The notes beneath the pieces are model-generated. The model was given only the letters and a program-made list of their open reading frames with translations, had not been told where the DNA came from and did not search any database. Positions 17,877 through 26,810 of a DNA stretch of 64,000 nucleotides are shown one piece after another (position 1 is the first letter of the stretch; every line of letters begins with the position of its first letter). The stretch spans positions 39,480-103,479 of the forward strand of contig JAEZZO010000027.1 of the NCBI GenBank assembly GCA_023418475.1, read 5' to 3'. The position numbers and the translations under genes are program-made. This DNA is from Bacillota bacterium (GTDB lineage: Bacteria > Bacillota > Clostridia > Lachnospirales > Lachnospiraceae).

Positions 17877-18812
17877 CTACTCATCATCACATTTATTGCA
17901 ATGCGAGGAATAAGGATGATTTTTGCAGTCATATTTTTCGATGGGCTCCGGACCTCTGACAACAGTTCGAAGCATATGCAAAACACCGTTGTCATCTGCA
18001 GCGATTCTCCAGTCAACCATCAGAATTTCACCGTTAATAATTTCAATACCGCAGATACCACGGGTACGAATACAACAGCCGGTATTAAAATAAGGAAGAT
18101 CATCTGCCTTCGGAAATTTCTGCCGGTGGGTATGACCGCAGATTAACATCATTTTATGCTTTTCAATCCATTTATTATATACCTTTTCTACCTTGTGTCT
18201 TTTGTATAAATTACGGGCCGGGCTTGCCGGGTTTTCAAAACCTACAATATGCATATAACGCCAGAAATAGCGCAGGAGCAGCATCGCAAGATACCATAGC
18301 TGATCATTCATAAAATCGCCCTGATGTCCGTGTATAATAAGAATTTCCTGTTTTGTGTTCTTTTGTTTTAATATAAGAGCCTCAAGAGGTTGCAGTCCAC
18401 GAAACAATTCAACACGCTCCTGCTTATATTCATCGTAGAAGTTATAATAATTATCCCTGACGAAACGTTTGGATTTTAAATATATATTATGATTTCCATA
18501 CAACATAATAAGGCGTCCTGCATCATAGAACTTTTTCAGGGCAATGAAGACATCGGTATGTGCAAGGCGTATATGTTTGAATTCCTTATATTCCCACAGC
18601 TCGTCTCCATCCCCGACCTCAATATATTTATAACCTTCTTTGTAATAATAATTAAGCGCATGTAAGAAGACATTCTGATTTCTGGTAAATTCATCTGAGA
18701 CACTGTCATCACCCCGATGAGTGTCACTGAAGAAAACATATTTGGAATTTTTATCAAAATATTCGATTTTAGCGTTTTTATAAGCACTGGTTAATCTTTT
18801 TTCAGTTTTCAT
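17877..18812 (-). CDS. Calcineurin-like metallophosphoesterase
   Basis: This 311-residue protein shows the metal-binding signature of the family in order: FSDTHRGD (about residue 28), a GDGDELWEY stretch in place of GDxxD, LYGNHN, IIHGHQGDF and CGHTHRQKF near residue 235. The arrangement is like UDP-diacylglucosamine hydrolases and related Firmicute phosphoesterases, but the substrate cannot be read from the sequence; lipid A is not expected in this type of cell. No signal peptide is present, so it should be cytoplasmic. GAGAGGTAACC precedes the ATG. Confidence 0.85.
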   Translation of the reverse strand: MKTEKRLTSAYKNAKIEYFDKNSKYVFFSDTHRGDDSVSDEFTRNQNVFLHALNYYYKEGYKYIEVGDGDELWEYKEFKHIRLAHTDVFIALKKFYDAGRLIMLYGNHNIYLKSKRFVRDNYYNFYDEYKQERVELFRGLQPLEALILKQKNTKQEILIIHGHQGDFMNDQLWYLAMLLLRYFWRYMHIVGFENPASPARNLYKRHKVEKVYNKWIEKHKMMLICGHTHRQKFPKADDLPYFNTGCCIRTRGICGIEIINGEILMVDWRIAADDNGVLHMLRTVVRGPEPIEKYDCKNHPYSSHCNKCDDE

Positions 18813-18978
18813 GGTTACCTCTCATTTTGCTGCCGGGATAGTATGAAATTATTTAGAAGGATGTGAACTAAATGTGCAAAAAAATGGCACTATATTACCC
18901 GGTACAAATATCTCATACCAAATAGTATATTGCCGTGAATTATGATTATTCAATTACAGAAAAAAAATTATAAGAAGA

Positions 18979-19752
18979 TCATTTTAATTTAGGATCATTC
19001 ATTTTTATGAATTGTCCCGTCTTACCCATCTGGTAGGCTAGCTTTATCATTTGCTTTTCCTCTATCGTAATGGGACGGTAAAACATTTTCTCAAATTGCA
19101 GATATAATGCGTCATAATCGATGAATTTCCCTTGCTTTGGGAGCTTGGCTTTGTTGTAGAGAGGAAAGGGATCATATATCTTAACCTGCATTTCACAGGA
19201 TTTTATTTTCTTATAAACCTCCGCCGTGTAATAAGCATCGTGGACGGCACTATGGAAGGGATAGGGCTGAGGAATCAGAAGTTGCTCCACCGTGTATTGG
19301 AGGCGCAGCTGTCTAGTTTTTGGGTGCTTTAAATAAAGCGAGGCATAGGGCTGCAGGTCAATATAATGCTTTGGCAATAATTTCAGATCCATCTGAAAAT
19401 GAACTGCCATACGATATAATTCCTTAATATCCGAATTTCCCCAGCTAAGTAGAATCGCATCAGGATCTCCCATAAAATCTATGAAGGCCTGGTAAACCTC
19501 AGGAAAGGTTTCCTCATAATGAAGCTGCTCTGTTGTAATACCCGTCAAGTCCGTGATAAAGGGACTGATTTTGGAATATATTGTCGGTTTGACGTAGCGG
19601 TTGAAATAAGCGAGAGTACTTAGTTGTTTATCCAGCTTTATAGCACCGATTTGTATTATTTCGAACGGATAAGAAGCCTTTGTTGTGCCGGTAATCTGTT
19701 CAGAGGTGAGATCTTGATTAAATTCTAAATCAAATACGATGTAATGTGCCAC
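18979..19752 (-). CDS. DEDDh 3'-5' exonuclease family protein
   Basis: This 257-residue protein starts at a GTG with AAGGAG 7 to 8 bases upstream. The exonuclease motifs are IVFDLEFNQ (Exo I), a SWGNSDIKEL segment (Exo II, aspartate present) and HSAVHDAYYTAEV (Exo III with the His-x4-Asp pattern), as in the RNase T/DnaQ/KapD superfamily. It would trim nucleic-acid 3' ends with two metal ions. The stand-alone size and the lack of a polymerase neighbour suggest an RNA- or DNA-processing accessory role. Confidence 0.87.
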   Translation of the reverse strand: MAHYIVFDLEFNQDLTSEQITGTTKASYPFEIIQIGAIKLDKQLSTLAYFNRYVKPTIYSKISPFITDLTGITTEQLHYEETFPEVYQAFIDFMGDPDAILLSWGNSDIKELYRMAVHFQMDLKLLPKHYIDLQPYASLYLKHPKTRQLRLQYTVEQLLIPQPYPFHSAVHDAYYTAEVYKKIKSCEMQVKIYDPFPLYNKAKLPKQGKFIDYDALYLQFEKMFYRPITIEEKQMIKLAYQMGKTGQFIKMNDPKLK

Positions 19753-20089
19753 TAATCTACTCCTTTCAATTGTTATTTTTCCCCGAATTCTGATATTATT
19801 ATAGCACCGGCTATCGAATTATTCCAGGTGAACTTGAGAATATGCATTAAAACGGAAAGTATTAAGTACATAAACAGTGTGTATTCCCATGGATATTATA
19901 CAACGTATTCTATTTATTTGTTATTGTCAGAATGTAAAATATATCTAAATCTTCTGTTTGTTTTTCCTTTTCTGATGCATTATAATTTGTTTTATACTAT
20001 AATAAATAATAAGTACTTAAGATAAAAAGCAGGATGTATAAAGTATGCGCTTCGGATAATGAAAATACATTTTAGTAAGGTGTGTTTCT
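19753..20089. other. 337-base intergenic region between divergent genes
   Basis: This AT-rich region separates the exonuclease gene (minus) from the FG-GAP-like gene (plus). A TATAAT-like box near 19998-20003 could belong to the rightward gene, but no convincing -35 box is visible. I saw no conserved RNA or repeat. Confidence 0.4.
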
Positions 20090-20821
20090 ATGAAAATAAG
20101 CAAGAATATGATTTTAGGAATAATTTTTTTCCTTATAATGATTTGCATTATGTTGTTTGTTAAAGTAAAAATTATAGATGAAAAGAAGGATGTCTGGAAA
20201 GCATTCAGAGAAAGTTTGGCCAATCAGGAAGTAATCGTGGACGGCTTCATGGATAGTACAAGAGCCTATCTGATTACAAATAAGACAGGAGCTTTGGACT
20301 ATGGTGATACTTTTGCGGTTTATGATCAGGACCATGACGGCAGATGGAAATTAATCTATGAAAATAATTTTAAAAAACTGAAGCCATGGAAGATTGAAGT
20401 GGCGGATATTGATGGTGATGGTATCAAAGAGATTCTAACGGCGGTTAATAAAAAGACTCATTTTGACCATATAGAGAAAAACCGGATGTTTATCTTCAAT
20501 TATACAGATGGAAAACTGGTTAAGAAATGGACCGGTTCTGAAATTGCTGGAGTATGGAAGAGTTTTCGTGCATATGATATACTTCCGATGAAGGGAAGCG
20601 AGTTGATTTTTATCAGAAAAACAGATAAGGGAGAGAGAATCAGTATTTATTACTGGTTTGATTTTGGATTTCAGCTGTTTGCGGAGAGTAAGGATTATGA
20701 ATATATCAGAGAGGTTTCGGCAACTGCAGAAAATAAATTACGTATGGTCTGCGAGGAAAAGGGACAAGAAAGGATAGTTATGCTGGCAGCGAAGGAGAGT
20801 AAATTAATCGAGACGGAATAA
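20090..20821 (+). CDS. Membrane-anchored FG-GAP/VCBS-like protein, unknown function
   Basis: The protein has 243 residues with an N-terminal hydrophobic helix (about residues 7-25) that acts as a signal anchor. The outer part contains two aspartate-rich calcium-loop-like motifs, YDQDHDGRW and VADIDGDGIKEI, similar to FG-GAP/VCBS repeats, and several beta-strand-like segments. Family-wide such repeats occur in extracellular beta-propeller proteins, but only about one blade pair is evident here. It stands 75 bases before the DUF3160 lipoprotein gene, so the two may be cotranscribed and act together at the cell surface. No enzyme motif is visible. Confidence 0.65.
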   Translation: MKISKNMILGIIFFLIMICIMLFVKVKIIDEKKDVWKAFRESLANQEVIVDGFMDSTRAYLITNKTGALDYGDTFAVYDQDHDGRWKLIYENNFKKLKPWKIEVADIDGDGIKEILTAVNKKTHFDHIEKNRMFIFNYTDGKLVKKWTGSEIAGVWKSFRAYDILPMKGSELIFIRKTDKGERISIYYWFDFGFQLFAESKDYEYIREVSATAENKLRMVCEEKGQERIVMLAAKESKLIETE

Positions 20822-20850
20822 AAAAATAAAGAAATATATCAAGAAATATA

Positions 20851-20898
20851 CAAAACAAGGAGGAGAAATCCTCCTACAAAACAAGGAGGATTGAAATG
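20851..20898 (+). promoter_or_regulatory. Duplicated Shine-Dalgarno with intervening anti-Shine-Dalgarno
   Basis: The 14-base unit CAAAACAAGGAGGA occurs at 20851-20864 and 20877-20890. Between them, TCCTCCT at 20869-20875 can pair with either AAGGAGGA. The second copy is the ribosome site of the DUF3160 gene (ATG at 20896), so two mutually exclusive hairpins could expose or hide it. Confidence 0.55.
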
Positions 20899-23268
20899 AA
20901 GAAATTCTATGTAATTTTATTATGTCTGTGTATCTTATTGACCGGATGCCAGAGTGGAGGAAATGATCAGGAAAGTACGAAAATAACGAGTAGTGCGAAT
21001 GACAATTCTATGACAGAAAATATGGAAGGCATTAACGAAGTAAAAACGGAGAATGTGAAAACTGAAAATATGAATTTTACAAATGCCGATACTACAGACA
21101 GTGCTGCCGGAGAAAATATAGATGCGGATACCTCTGTAACAAAGCTTCTAAACTTAAGTAAGGAATGGTCACTGGTTGAAAATTTCGAACTTATCCAGCC
21201 CGAATATGAAGCTCCTTCCTTTGCAGCGAAGGTTCCTTCTTATAAAATATCCAAAGATCTATCCAATATCCAAAATATCGGACAGTTTTCGGGATTTTCA
21301 AAAAACCAGATGAAGCAGCTGGCTCAGAATGGTTTCATAGTGGTCCCCAGTGATGATACCCGGCCTTACTATGTGTATGATGATAATGAATATAAGGGCA
21401 TACCAAATTTTATTACCTCCGATACGGCACTTCATCTGTATCACCAGTTTTACGACAAGTCCCTTATGAGTATAGAAACCAAATATTTATATAAGGATCT
21501 GGATCTTATGACGAAACAGATGCTTGATAAATCCCTGCTTTTGCTTCGTGAACTTAAGGACGAGGATTTAAGAAAACTTCAGGAGAAGAATGTAATATAC
21601 TTTATGGTAGCGAGAATGCTATTTACACAATCGTCTGACCCTGGGGTCAAGGCAGATGCTAATCTGTTGGATATCGCTAAGAAGGAATATAAACTTTGCA
21701 GGGCCGCAGAAGGAAATCAGAAATCTCCCCTCATGGAGGAAGATTTTGATTATTCCCAGTTTAAAGTAAGAGGTCATTATACGAGAAGTAAGGAACTTGG
21801 CAAATACTTTAAGACCATGATGTGGTTTGGTTCGGCGCATTTTGCCTTTACAGATGATAATGGAAATATCGTAAAGGATAATGTACTGCAGTCCTTACTG
21901 ATTACTTTTACTACCTTCTCAGAATCAAAATCGGCTTGCGATGCAAAACTCTGGTCTGATATATACCAGCCTACTTCACAATATGTGGGAACATCCGATG
22001 ATATCAATACCTTTGCTATGAACAGCCTGCGATTAGCTGTTTATGGAAATAATGAGGATCCGAATATATTTAATGACGAAGCATATCAGGATAAACTGAC
22101 TGAAGCAGTAAAAGCATTGCCGGAACCACGTATTAAGGCAGATCTTGAAAATTCGTCCTCCCGGACAGGCAAACAATTTCGCTTTATGGGTCAGAGATAC
22201 CTGACAGACAGCGATATACTCCAGACGCTGATTGATAGTAAATACCGTCCTATTCCGTCAGCCCTTGATGTTATGGGAGTAATGGGAAGCAAAACTGCAC
22301 AAGATTTATTATTCAATGTCTATAAACCACAGAAAACCTGGCCAAAATACACAGACAAATATAATAAACTACAAGAGCAGGTAGCAGGTTATCCGACAGA
22401 CTACTGGAAAAGTAATCTTTATACCGGCTGGCTCTGGTCTATCAAAGAGGCACTGACAGAATATCCTGCTAATTCGGGAATGCCGCTCTTTATGACAAAT
22501 AAAGCATGGGCGTATAAATCTCTTAATACCGCACTCGGAAGTTATGCTGAGCTAAAGCATGATACCGTTCTGTATGGGAAGCAGGCAACGGCAGAGATGG
22601 GAGGACCCGATGCATATGCAAAGCAGCAGTATGTAGAGCCGAATGTCATTTTGTACAGTAAGTTGATCTACCTGACTGATTTTACAACCTCCCTGTTAAA
22701 GGAAAAGAAAATGTTACATGCTTCATTAGCACAAGGTGCCGATCAATATAAAGACTTTCTAAAATTATTAATGAAATGTTCGATAAAAGAACTAAAGAAT
22801 GAGACACTTTCTTCAAAGGAAAAAAGACAGCTGCTTTGGAGCGGAGGTACGATAGAGAGTATCATAAACAATTTATATATGGGTGTTACGGATGATAGTG
22901 CCAGCAAGGATGTTACCGATATGCTGGTTACCGATATTGCAACTTATGCAGATCAGTATCTTTCCATTGGCACCGGATATTTTGATCAGATTTATGTTGT
23001 AGTGCCTTACGGCAATAAGCTGTATCTATCAAGAGGATCGGTTTATTCCTTCTATGAATTTGTAAGTAACAGCAGGCTGACCGATAAAGAATGGTGGGCT
23101 TTACAGGGCATAACGATAAGAAGTGATGATTACGGAGACTATGCACAGTTTGATAAACCTTCTCCCAAACTTCCCAAACAGCCGGATTGGGTTAGATACT
23201 TTAAAACTTCAGAGAAAAATGTTAAAATAAAACCATTGGAAGTGGATTTTGACAGCTTAACAGAGTAA
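20896..23268 (+). CDS. DUF3160 lipoprotein
   Basis: This 790-residue protein starts with a lipoprotein signal, ending LLTGCQ with the lipid-attachment cysteine at about residue 18, followed by a low-complexity Asn/Glu/Thr linker of about 70 residues. The rest matches the DUF3160 family, including NGFIVVPSDDTRPYYVYDDN, FITSDTALHLYHQFYD and a C-terminal VVPYGNKLYLSRGSVYSFYEF region. The family has no established function; the protein would be anchored on the outer face of the membrane. The upstream FG-GAP-like membrane protein is a probable partner. A possible RNA switch overlaps its ribosome site. Confidence 0.85.
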   Translation: MKKFYVILLCLCILLTGCQSGGNDQESTKITSSANDNSMTENMEGINEVKTENVKTENMNFTNADTTDSAAGENIDADTSVTKLLNLSKEWSLVENFELIQPEYEAPSFAAKVPSYKISKDLSNIQNIGQFSGFSKNQMKQLAQNGFIVVPSDDTRPYYVYDDNEYKGIPNFITSDTALHLYHQFYDKSLMSIETKYLYKDLDLMTKQMLDKSLLLLRELKDEDLRKLQEKNVIYFMVARMLFTQSSDPGVKADANLLDIAKKEYKLCRAAEGNQKSPLMEEDFDYSQFKVRGHYTRSKELGKYFKTMMWFGSAHFAFTDDNGNIVKDNVLQSLLITFTTFSESKSACDAKLWSDIYQPTSQYVGTSDDINTFAMNSLRLAVYGNNEDPNIFNDEAYQDKLTEAVKALPEPRIKADLENSSSRTGKQFRFMGQRYLTDSDILQTLIDSKYRPIPSALDVMGVMGSKTAQDLLFNVYKPQKTWPKYTDKYNKLQEQVAGYPTDYWKSNLYTGWLWSIKEALTEYPANSGMPLFMTNKAWAYKSLNTALGSYAELKHDTVLYGKQATAEMGGPDAYAKQQYVEPNVILYSKLIYLTDFTTSLLKEKKMLHASLAQGADQYKDFLKLLMKCSIKELKNETLSSKEKRQLLWSGGTIESIINNLYMGVTDDSASKDVTDMLVTDIATYADQYLSIGTGYFDQIYVVVPYGNKLYLSRGSVYSFYEFVSNSRLTDKEWWALQGITIRSDDYGDYAQFDKPSPKLPKQPDWVRYFKTSEKNVKIKPLEVDFDSLTE

Positions 23269-23278
23269 TCGGTAAAAA

Positions 23279-23493
23279 CATGCACAGGAATGAGGAAAGA
23301 GTGAAAGAAAACCACTTTCACTTACAAAGTTTGTGCCTGCGTAATCCTCGGCACAAACTTAATATGCGCACAAAACATGCGCAGGAATGAGGAAAGAGTG
23401 AAAGAAAACCACTTTCACTCACAAAGTTTGTGCCTGCGTAATCCTCGGCACAAACTTAATATGCGCACAAAACATGCGCAGGAATGAGGAAAA
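23279..23493 (+). repeat. 97-base tandem repeat, two full copies plus a partial third
   Basis: Copies lie at 23279-23375 and 23376-23472, and the first 21 bases recur at 23473-23493. Copies 1 and 2 differ at only two visible positions. Each unit contains two hairpins: GTGAAAG/CTTTCAC, and a perfect 11-base stem AAGTTTGTGCC/GGCACAAACTT. The partial third copy supplies the GAGGAAA ribosome site of the aldo/keto reductase gene. 97 is not a multiple of three, so it is not coding. Confidence 0.9.
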
Positions 23494-23494
23494 T

Positions 23495-24502
23495 ATGACA
23501 AAGATAATACTCGGAAAAACAGGAATTGAGGTTAATAAGAATGGATTTGGAGCATTACCGATACAACGTATTGGAAGGGAAGAAGCGGCAGTTTTATTAA
23601 GAAAGGCATATCAAAATGGAATTACATTTTTTGATACCGCTCGTTTTTATACGGATAGTGAAGAAAAGATAGGATACGCACTGGGGAAGGTTCGTTCCGA
23701 TATCTACATTGCTTCGAAAACAATGTCAATAAAACCGGAGGAATTCTGGGAACAGCTGAAGCAATCCTTAAGTGACCTAAAGACGGATTATCTGGATCTG
23801 TACCAGTTCCACAACCCTGCTTTCTGTCCAAAGCCGGGAGATGGTTCTGGTTTATACGAAGCGATGCGGGAGGCTAAGGACAAGGGAATGATCCGGCATA
23901 TCGGAATTACTAACCATCGTCTTCCGGTGGCCCTGGAAGCGGCAGAATCCGGCTTATATGAGACAATTCAGTTCCCGTTCAGCTATTTGGCAACTGAGAA
24001 GGAAATTGAGCTGGTAAAGCTTTGCAGGCAGAACGGAATCGGATTTATTGCGATGAAAGCTTTGTCCGGGGGATTAATATCGAATTCTGCAGCGGCGTAT
24101 GCTTATCTTGACCAGTTTGATAATGTCCTTCCCATCTGGGGAATCCAAAAGGAGAAGGAGCTGGATGAATTTATCGATTACATTAATCGTCCACCGGTAT
24201 TAAATGATGCGCTTCGTGCAGCTATTGAGAAGGACCGCAGGGAGCTTGGCAAGGATTTCTGCAGAGGCTGCGGTTATTGCCTTCCGTGCCCTGCAGGTAT
24301 TGATATTCCTACTTCGGCAAGAATGTCTCTGATGATACGGCGCGCTCCGGTATCCGTTTATTTAAATGATGATTGGAAGGAGAAAATGAAGCGGATTGAT
24401 GACTGCATTCATTGCGATCACTGTAAAAACCATTGTCCGTATGGCCTTGATACACCAAATTTATTAGTGGAAAACTGGATTGACTATAAAAATTTTATTT
24501 AG
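23495..24502 (+). CDS. Aldo/keto reductase with C-terminal 4Fe-4S ferredoxin domain
   Basis: The protein has 335 residues from the ATG at 23495; an upstream ATG at 23474 lies in the tandem repeat and lacks a ribosome site. Residues 1 to about 245 form an aldo/keto reductase barrel with FDTARFYTDSE (Asp and Tyr), IASKTM (Lys) and LYQFHNP (His). The C-terminus carries two cysteine clusters, CRGCGYCLPCPAGIDIP and CIHCDHCKNHCPYG, that should hold Fe-S clusters. Such enzymes are common in anaerobic clostridia, where the clusters may feed electrons from ferredoxin; the carbonyl substrate is unknown. Transcription must pass the tandem hairpins just upstream. Confidence 0.9.
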   Translation: MTKIILGKTGIEVNKNGFGALPIQRIGREEAAVLLRKAYQNGITFFDTARFYTDSEEKIGYALGKVRSDIYIASKTMSIKPEEFWEQLKQSLSDLKTDYLDLYQFHNPAFCPKPGDGSGLYEAMREAKDKGMIRHIGITNHRLPVALEAAESGLYETIQFPFSYLATEKEIELVKLCRQNGIGFIAMKALSGGLISNSAAAYAYLDQFDNVLPIWGIQKEKELDEFIDYINRPPVLNDALRAAIEKDRRELGKDFCRGCGYCLPCPAGIDIPTSARMSLMIRRAPVSVYLNDDWKEKMKRIDDCIHCDHCKNHCPYGLDTPNLLVENWIDYKNFI

Positions 24503-24574
24503 TAGAGACGAGTGTAATAGAGCTGAGGGAAGATATATTGGCGTAAGGTAGTTCTACTATAGCAGGGAGTGCTG

Positions 24575-25363
24575 ATGTACAATTACAAACTGACAATTCA
24601 ATATGACGGAGGGCGTTATAAAGGCTGGCAGCGACTGGGTGGAGGTGAAAATACCATTCAGGAGAAGCTAGAAAAGGTAATCTCGCAAATGCTTAGCAGT
24701 GAGATTGAAATTATTGGCTGCAGCAGAACGGATGCGGGAGTGCATGCGTTAGCTCAGATTGCTAATTTCAAAACGGAACAAAGCCTGGAGACGAAAGCAA
24801 TAAAAAATTATCTAAACCACTATTTACCTCAGGATATCAGTATTCTTCATGTTTCAACTGTTTCAGATCAGTTTCATGCAAGATACCAGGCGAAGGATAA
24901 GACCTATCTTTATAAGATCTGGAACAGGGAATATCCTAATCCGTTTATGCGAAAATACAGTATGCATGTAGATGAGAAGCTGGATGTGCAGGCAATGAAG
25001 GAAGCTGCAGCATATTTCCTTGGAAGTCATGATTTTACCGCATTTTCAAATGTTAAATCCAAGAAGAAATCCATGATTCGAAGTATTAGCTGGATTGATT
25101 TTGAAGAAGAGAATGGGTTAATAAATATCCGGATACAGGGTGATGGTTTTCTATATAATATGGTCCGTTTTATGGTGGGAACATTGATTGAAGTAGGTCT
25201 TGGACGATTGAGAGCGGAACAAATACAGGAAATCCTTACTTCAAAGGACCGGAGCCAAACAGTGAATTTAGCGGATGCCTGCGGATTATATCTGGAGAAA
25301 GTGACATACATTGATCCAAACGTTACAGTAGACTGTATCAGCCAAACAGAAGCTGGTCAGTAA
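24575..25363 (+). CDS. truA: tRNA pseudouridine(38-40) synthase TruA
   Basis: The protein has 262 residues from the ATG at 24575, which has GCAGGGAG upstream with good spacing; a GTG two codons earlier lies within that site. The family features are complete: LTIQYDGGRYKGWQRL, the catalytic motif CSRTDAGVHALAQ with the aspartate intact, KTYLYKIWN, HDFTAFSNVKSKKK and GFLYNMVRFMVGTLIE. It should convert uridines 38-40 of the tRNA anticodon arm to pseudouridine. The paralogue at 16423 has Glu at the catalytic position, so this copy is the probable functional enzyme of the pair. Confidence 0.95.
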   Translation: MYNYKLTIQYDGGRYKGWQRLGGGENTIQEKLEKVISQMLSSEIEIIGCSRTDAGVHALAQIANFKTEQSLETKAIKNYLNHYLPQDISILHVSTVSDQFHARYQAKDKTYLYKIWNREYPNPFMRKYSMHVDEKLDVQAMKEAAAYFLGSHDFTAFSNVKSKKKSMIRSISWIDFEEENGLINIRIQGDGFLYNMVRFMVGTLIEVGLGRLRAEQIQEILTSKDRSQTVNLADACGLYLEKVTYIDPNVTVDCISQTEAGQ

Positions 25364-25448
25364 TGCATGAAATCTGTTTGACAATATATGGAAGACAATA
25401 TAGAATAGTACTTAAGAAGGACAAATTAAGAAGGAAGGTGGTGAATAT

Positions 25449-25538
25449 ATGGGAGATAAGAATCCGAAAAAAGCACCGAAAAAGAAAGGTGGCGCTGCTA
25501 CAGCGGCAGCAACAACAAGTTCTGCAAAGAAAAAATAG
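25449..25538 (+). CDS. Small basic protein, 29 residues
   Basis: An ATG at 25449 follows AAGGAAGGTGGTGAATAT, a strong ribosome site, and opens a 29-codon frame that starts MGDKNPKKAPKKKGG and ends in SSAKKK. It is followed within a few bases by a perfect terminator. Short lysine-rich proteins with an MGDKNPKK-like start occur in many Lachnospiraceae, but no function is known to me. A longer overlapping frame (25363-25617) has no ribosome site, runs through the terminator and is considered spurious. The gene probably belongs to the truA transcript. Confidence 0.7.
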   Translation: MGDKNPKKAPKKKGGAATAAATTSSAKKK

Positions 25539-25542
25539 CGTT

Positions 25543-25579
25543 GCAAAAATTCCCTCTTTGATTGAAGAGGGAATTTTTG
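25543..25579 (+). terminator. Terminator after the small basic protein gene
   Basis: CAAAAATTCCCTCTT pairs with GAGAGGGAATTTTTG-type sequence around a short loop, followed by T-rich DNA. Confidence 0.9.
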
Positions 25580-25624
25580 TGCTTACAGCACCGGAAGAAG
25601 CGGCTTTACTTCGGTAGTTCTGAT

Positions 25625-25666
25625 CAGATACACAGCATTGGATTTAACTAACCAGTGGACAGTAAC
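25625..25666 (+). repeat. Dispersed intergenic repeat family 1, copy B
   Basis: Starts CAGATACACAGC and ends GTGGACAGTAAC; aligns with copies A (4275) and C (48077) over 42 bases. It lies just before the promoter of the sensor-kinase gene. Confidence 0.6.
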
Positions 25667-25704
25667 GACGAAACAATAAGCTAACGTGAATGGAAAATTA
25701 TTAA

Positions 25705-25733
25705 TTGATTTTCTTATTATTAAATTGTATGAT
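25705..25733 (+). promoter_or_regulatory. Promoter of the two-component gene pair
   Basis: TTGATT at 25705-25710 and TATGAT at 25728-25733 have a 17-base spacer, about 45 bases before the sensor gene's start. Confidence 0.55.
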
Positions 25734-25778
25734 AAATAGAGTGACATCATAGTAAAAACAGGATGGGAGGTTATTTTT

Positions 25779-26810
25779 TTGAAGACTTTTTCTATAAAAA
25801 GAAGAATTCTTTACATATTAATGGGGATTATTATTCCATTAATTATTTATATCCTTGTTTTTAATTTAGATACAGTTCGTGTGATGAATGAAAAGGTCAC
25901 AGAAGCAATCAGTAATACGATATATCTGCAAAGCGAGAATTTAGCAAATACCCTCTCGATTGTTGAGAATTCAATGGCAGGCATCATTTCTGATAATGAA
26001 AGCCTTGGGGCACTTAGAAATGAAAAACTATCCAAAACTGAAAAATATCTGAATGCATACAGCGTAATGAAAGCGGAAACGTCAATTATGTATGCTTATT
26101 CAGATATTTCAGCCTGTGCCTTAATTAGTAAACCTGGGAATATAAACAGAATTGTGTTTAATACAAACTATATCGCAGACGATACGGACAGGAAATTAAT
26201 AGAGTTTCTAAATTCACTTCTAGCTAAAAATCAACTTCTCAAGGAGCATACCTGGTTTCCGGCCAAGGTTGGGAATCGTGGGTATCTGTTTCGCATTATG
26301 GGTGTTAAGGATACCTGCATCGTTTATATCATAAATCTAAATAATATCACATTGTTTCAGGATAATAAAAAGGGAGATAACTCTGCTGTTACAGTTTTTT
26401 TTGATCAAGATAAAATTTATATCGGCGAAGAGTTTATGAAAGAGAATGAGATCAAACTAAAGGGCAGTGATCAATCTTATTATACCGGCAGAAATAGAAA
26501 TTATATTGTATGTGAATCGAAAATTAAAGGTTGCAAGATGAGAACCGCTTACCTAACGTCCTTTAATGGATTCATTGTGAACATGAATAGCCGCCAGGTA
26601 ATCTTTTTCATTCTATCACTTATGACCATATTTATGATCCCATTGGGGTATATACTGCTGAAACGCATGTTTTTCAGACCAATTGATAGTTTAATGAAAT
26701 CAATGGAACGGATAGGTGCGAATGATTATAATCAGGAGGAAGTGGTATCCTATCGTGAAATTGAATTTAAAAAGTGGATGAAACACTGCACCATACCTTG
26801 GAGGAAATAA
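25779..26810 (+). CDS. YesM-type sensor histidine kinase, N-terminal part (frameshifted)
   Basis: A TTG start is supported by GGGAGG 8 bases upstream. This 343-residue part has a membrane helix at about residues 9-30, an extracellular sensor region of about 245 residues, a second helix at about 272-295 and a HAMP-like linker (RMFFRPIDSLMKSMERIG). The frame then runs out in KKWMKHCTIPWRK. The expected continuation of a YesM kinase is in the -1 frame (26774-27478). The break maps to an A5 run at 26769-26773; one extra A, or a -1 slip on AAA-AAG, restores a normal protein of about 565 residues. It may be a real mutation, a sequencing error or programmed frameshifting. Confidence 0.85.
   Translation: MKTFSIKRRILYILMGIIIPLIIYILVFNLDTVRVMNEKVTEAISNTIYLQSENLANTLSIVENSMAGIISDNESLGALRNEKLSKTEKYLNAYSVMKAETSIMYAYSDISACALISKPGNINRIVFNTNYIADDTDRKLIEFLNSLLAKNQLLKEHTWFPAKVGNRGYLFRIMGVKDTCIVYIINLNNITLFQDNKKGDNSAVTVFFDQDKIYIGEEFMKENEIKLKGSDQSYYTGRNRNYIVCESKIKGCKMRTAYLTSFNGFIVNMNSRQVIFFILSLMTIFMIPLGYILLKRMFFRPIDSLMKSMERIGANDYNQEEVVSYREIEFKKWMKHCTIPWRK

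Noticed and set aside
23279..23493. Tandem repeat considered as a CRISPR array
   Set aside because: Units are 97 bases and contiguous with no variable spacers, and no cas genes are present.
25363..25617. 84-codon frame directly after truA
   Set aside because: No ribosome site, basic nonsense composition, and it runs through the terminator at 25543-25579. The short frame at 25449-25538 in another phase is better supported.
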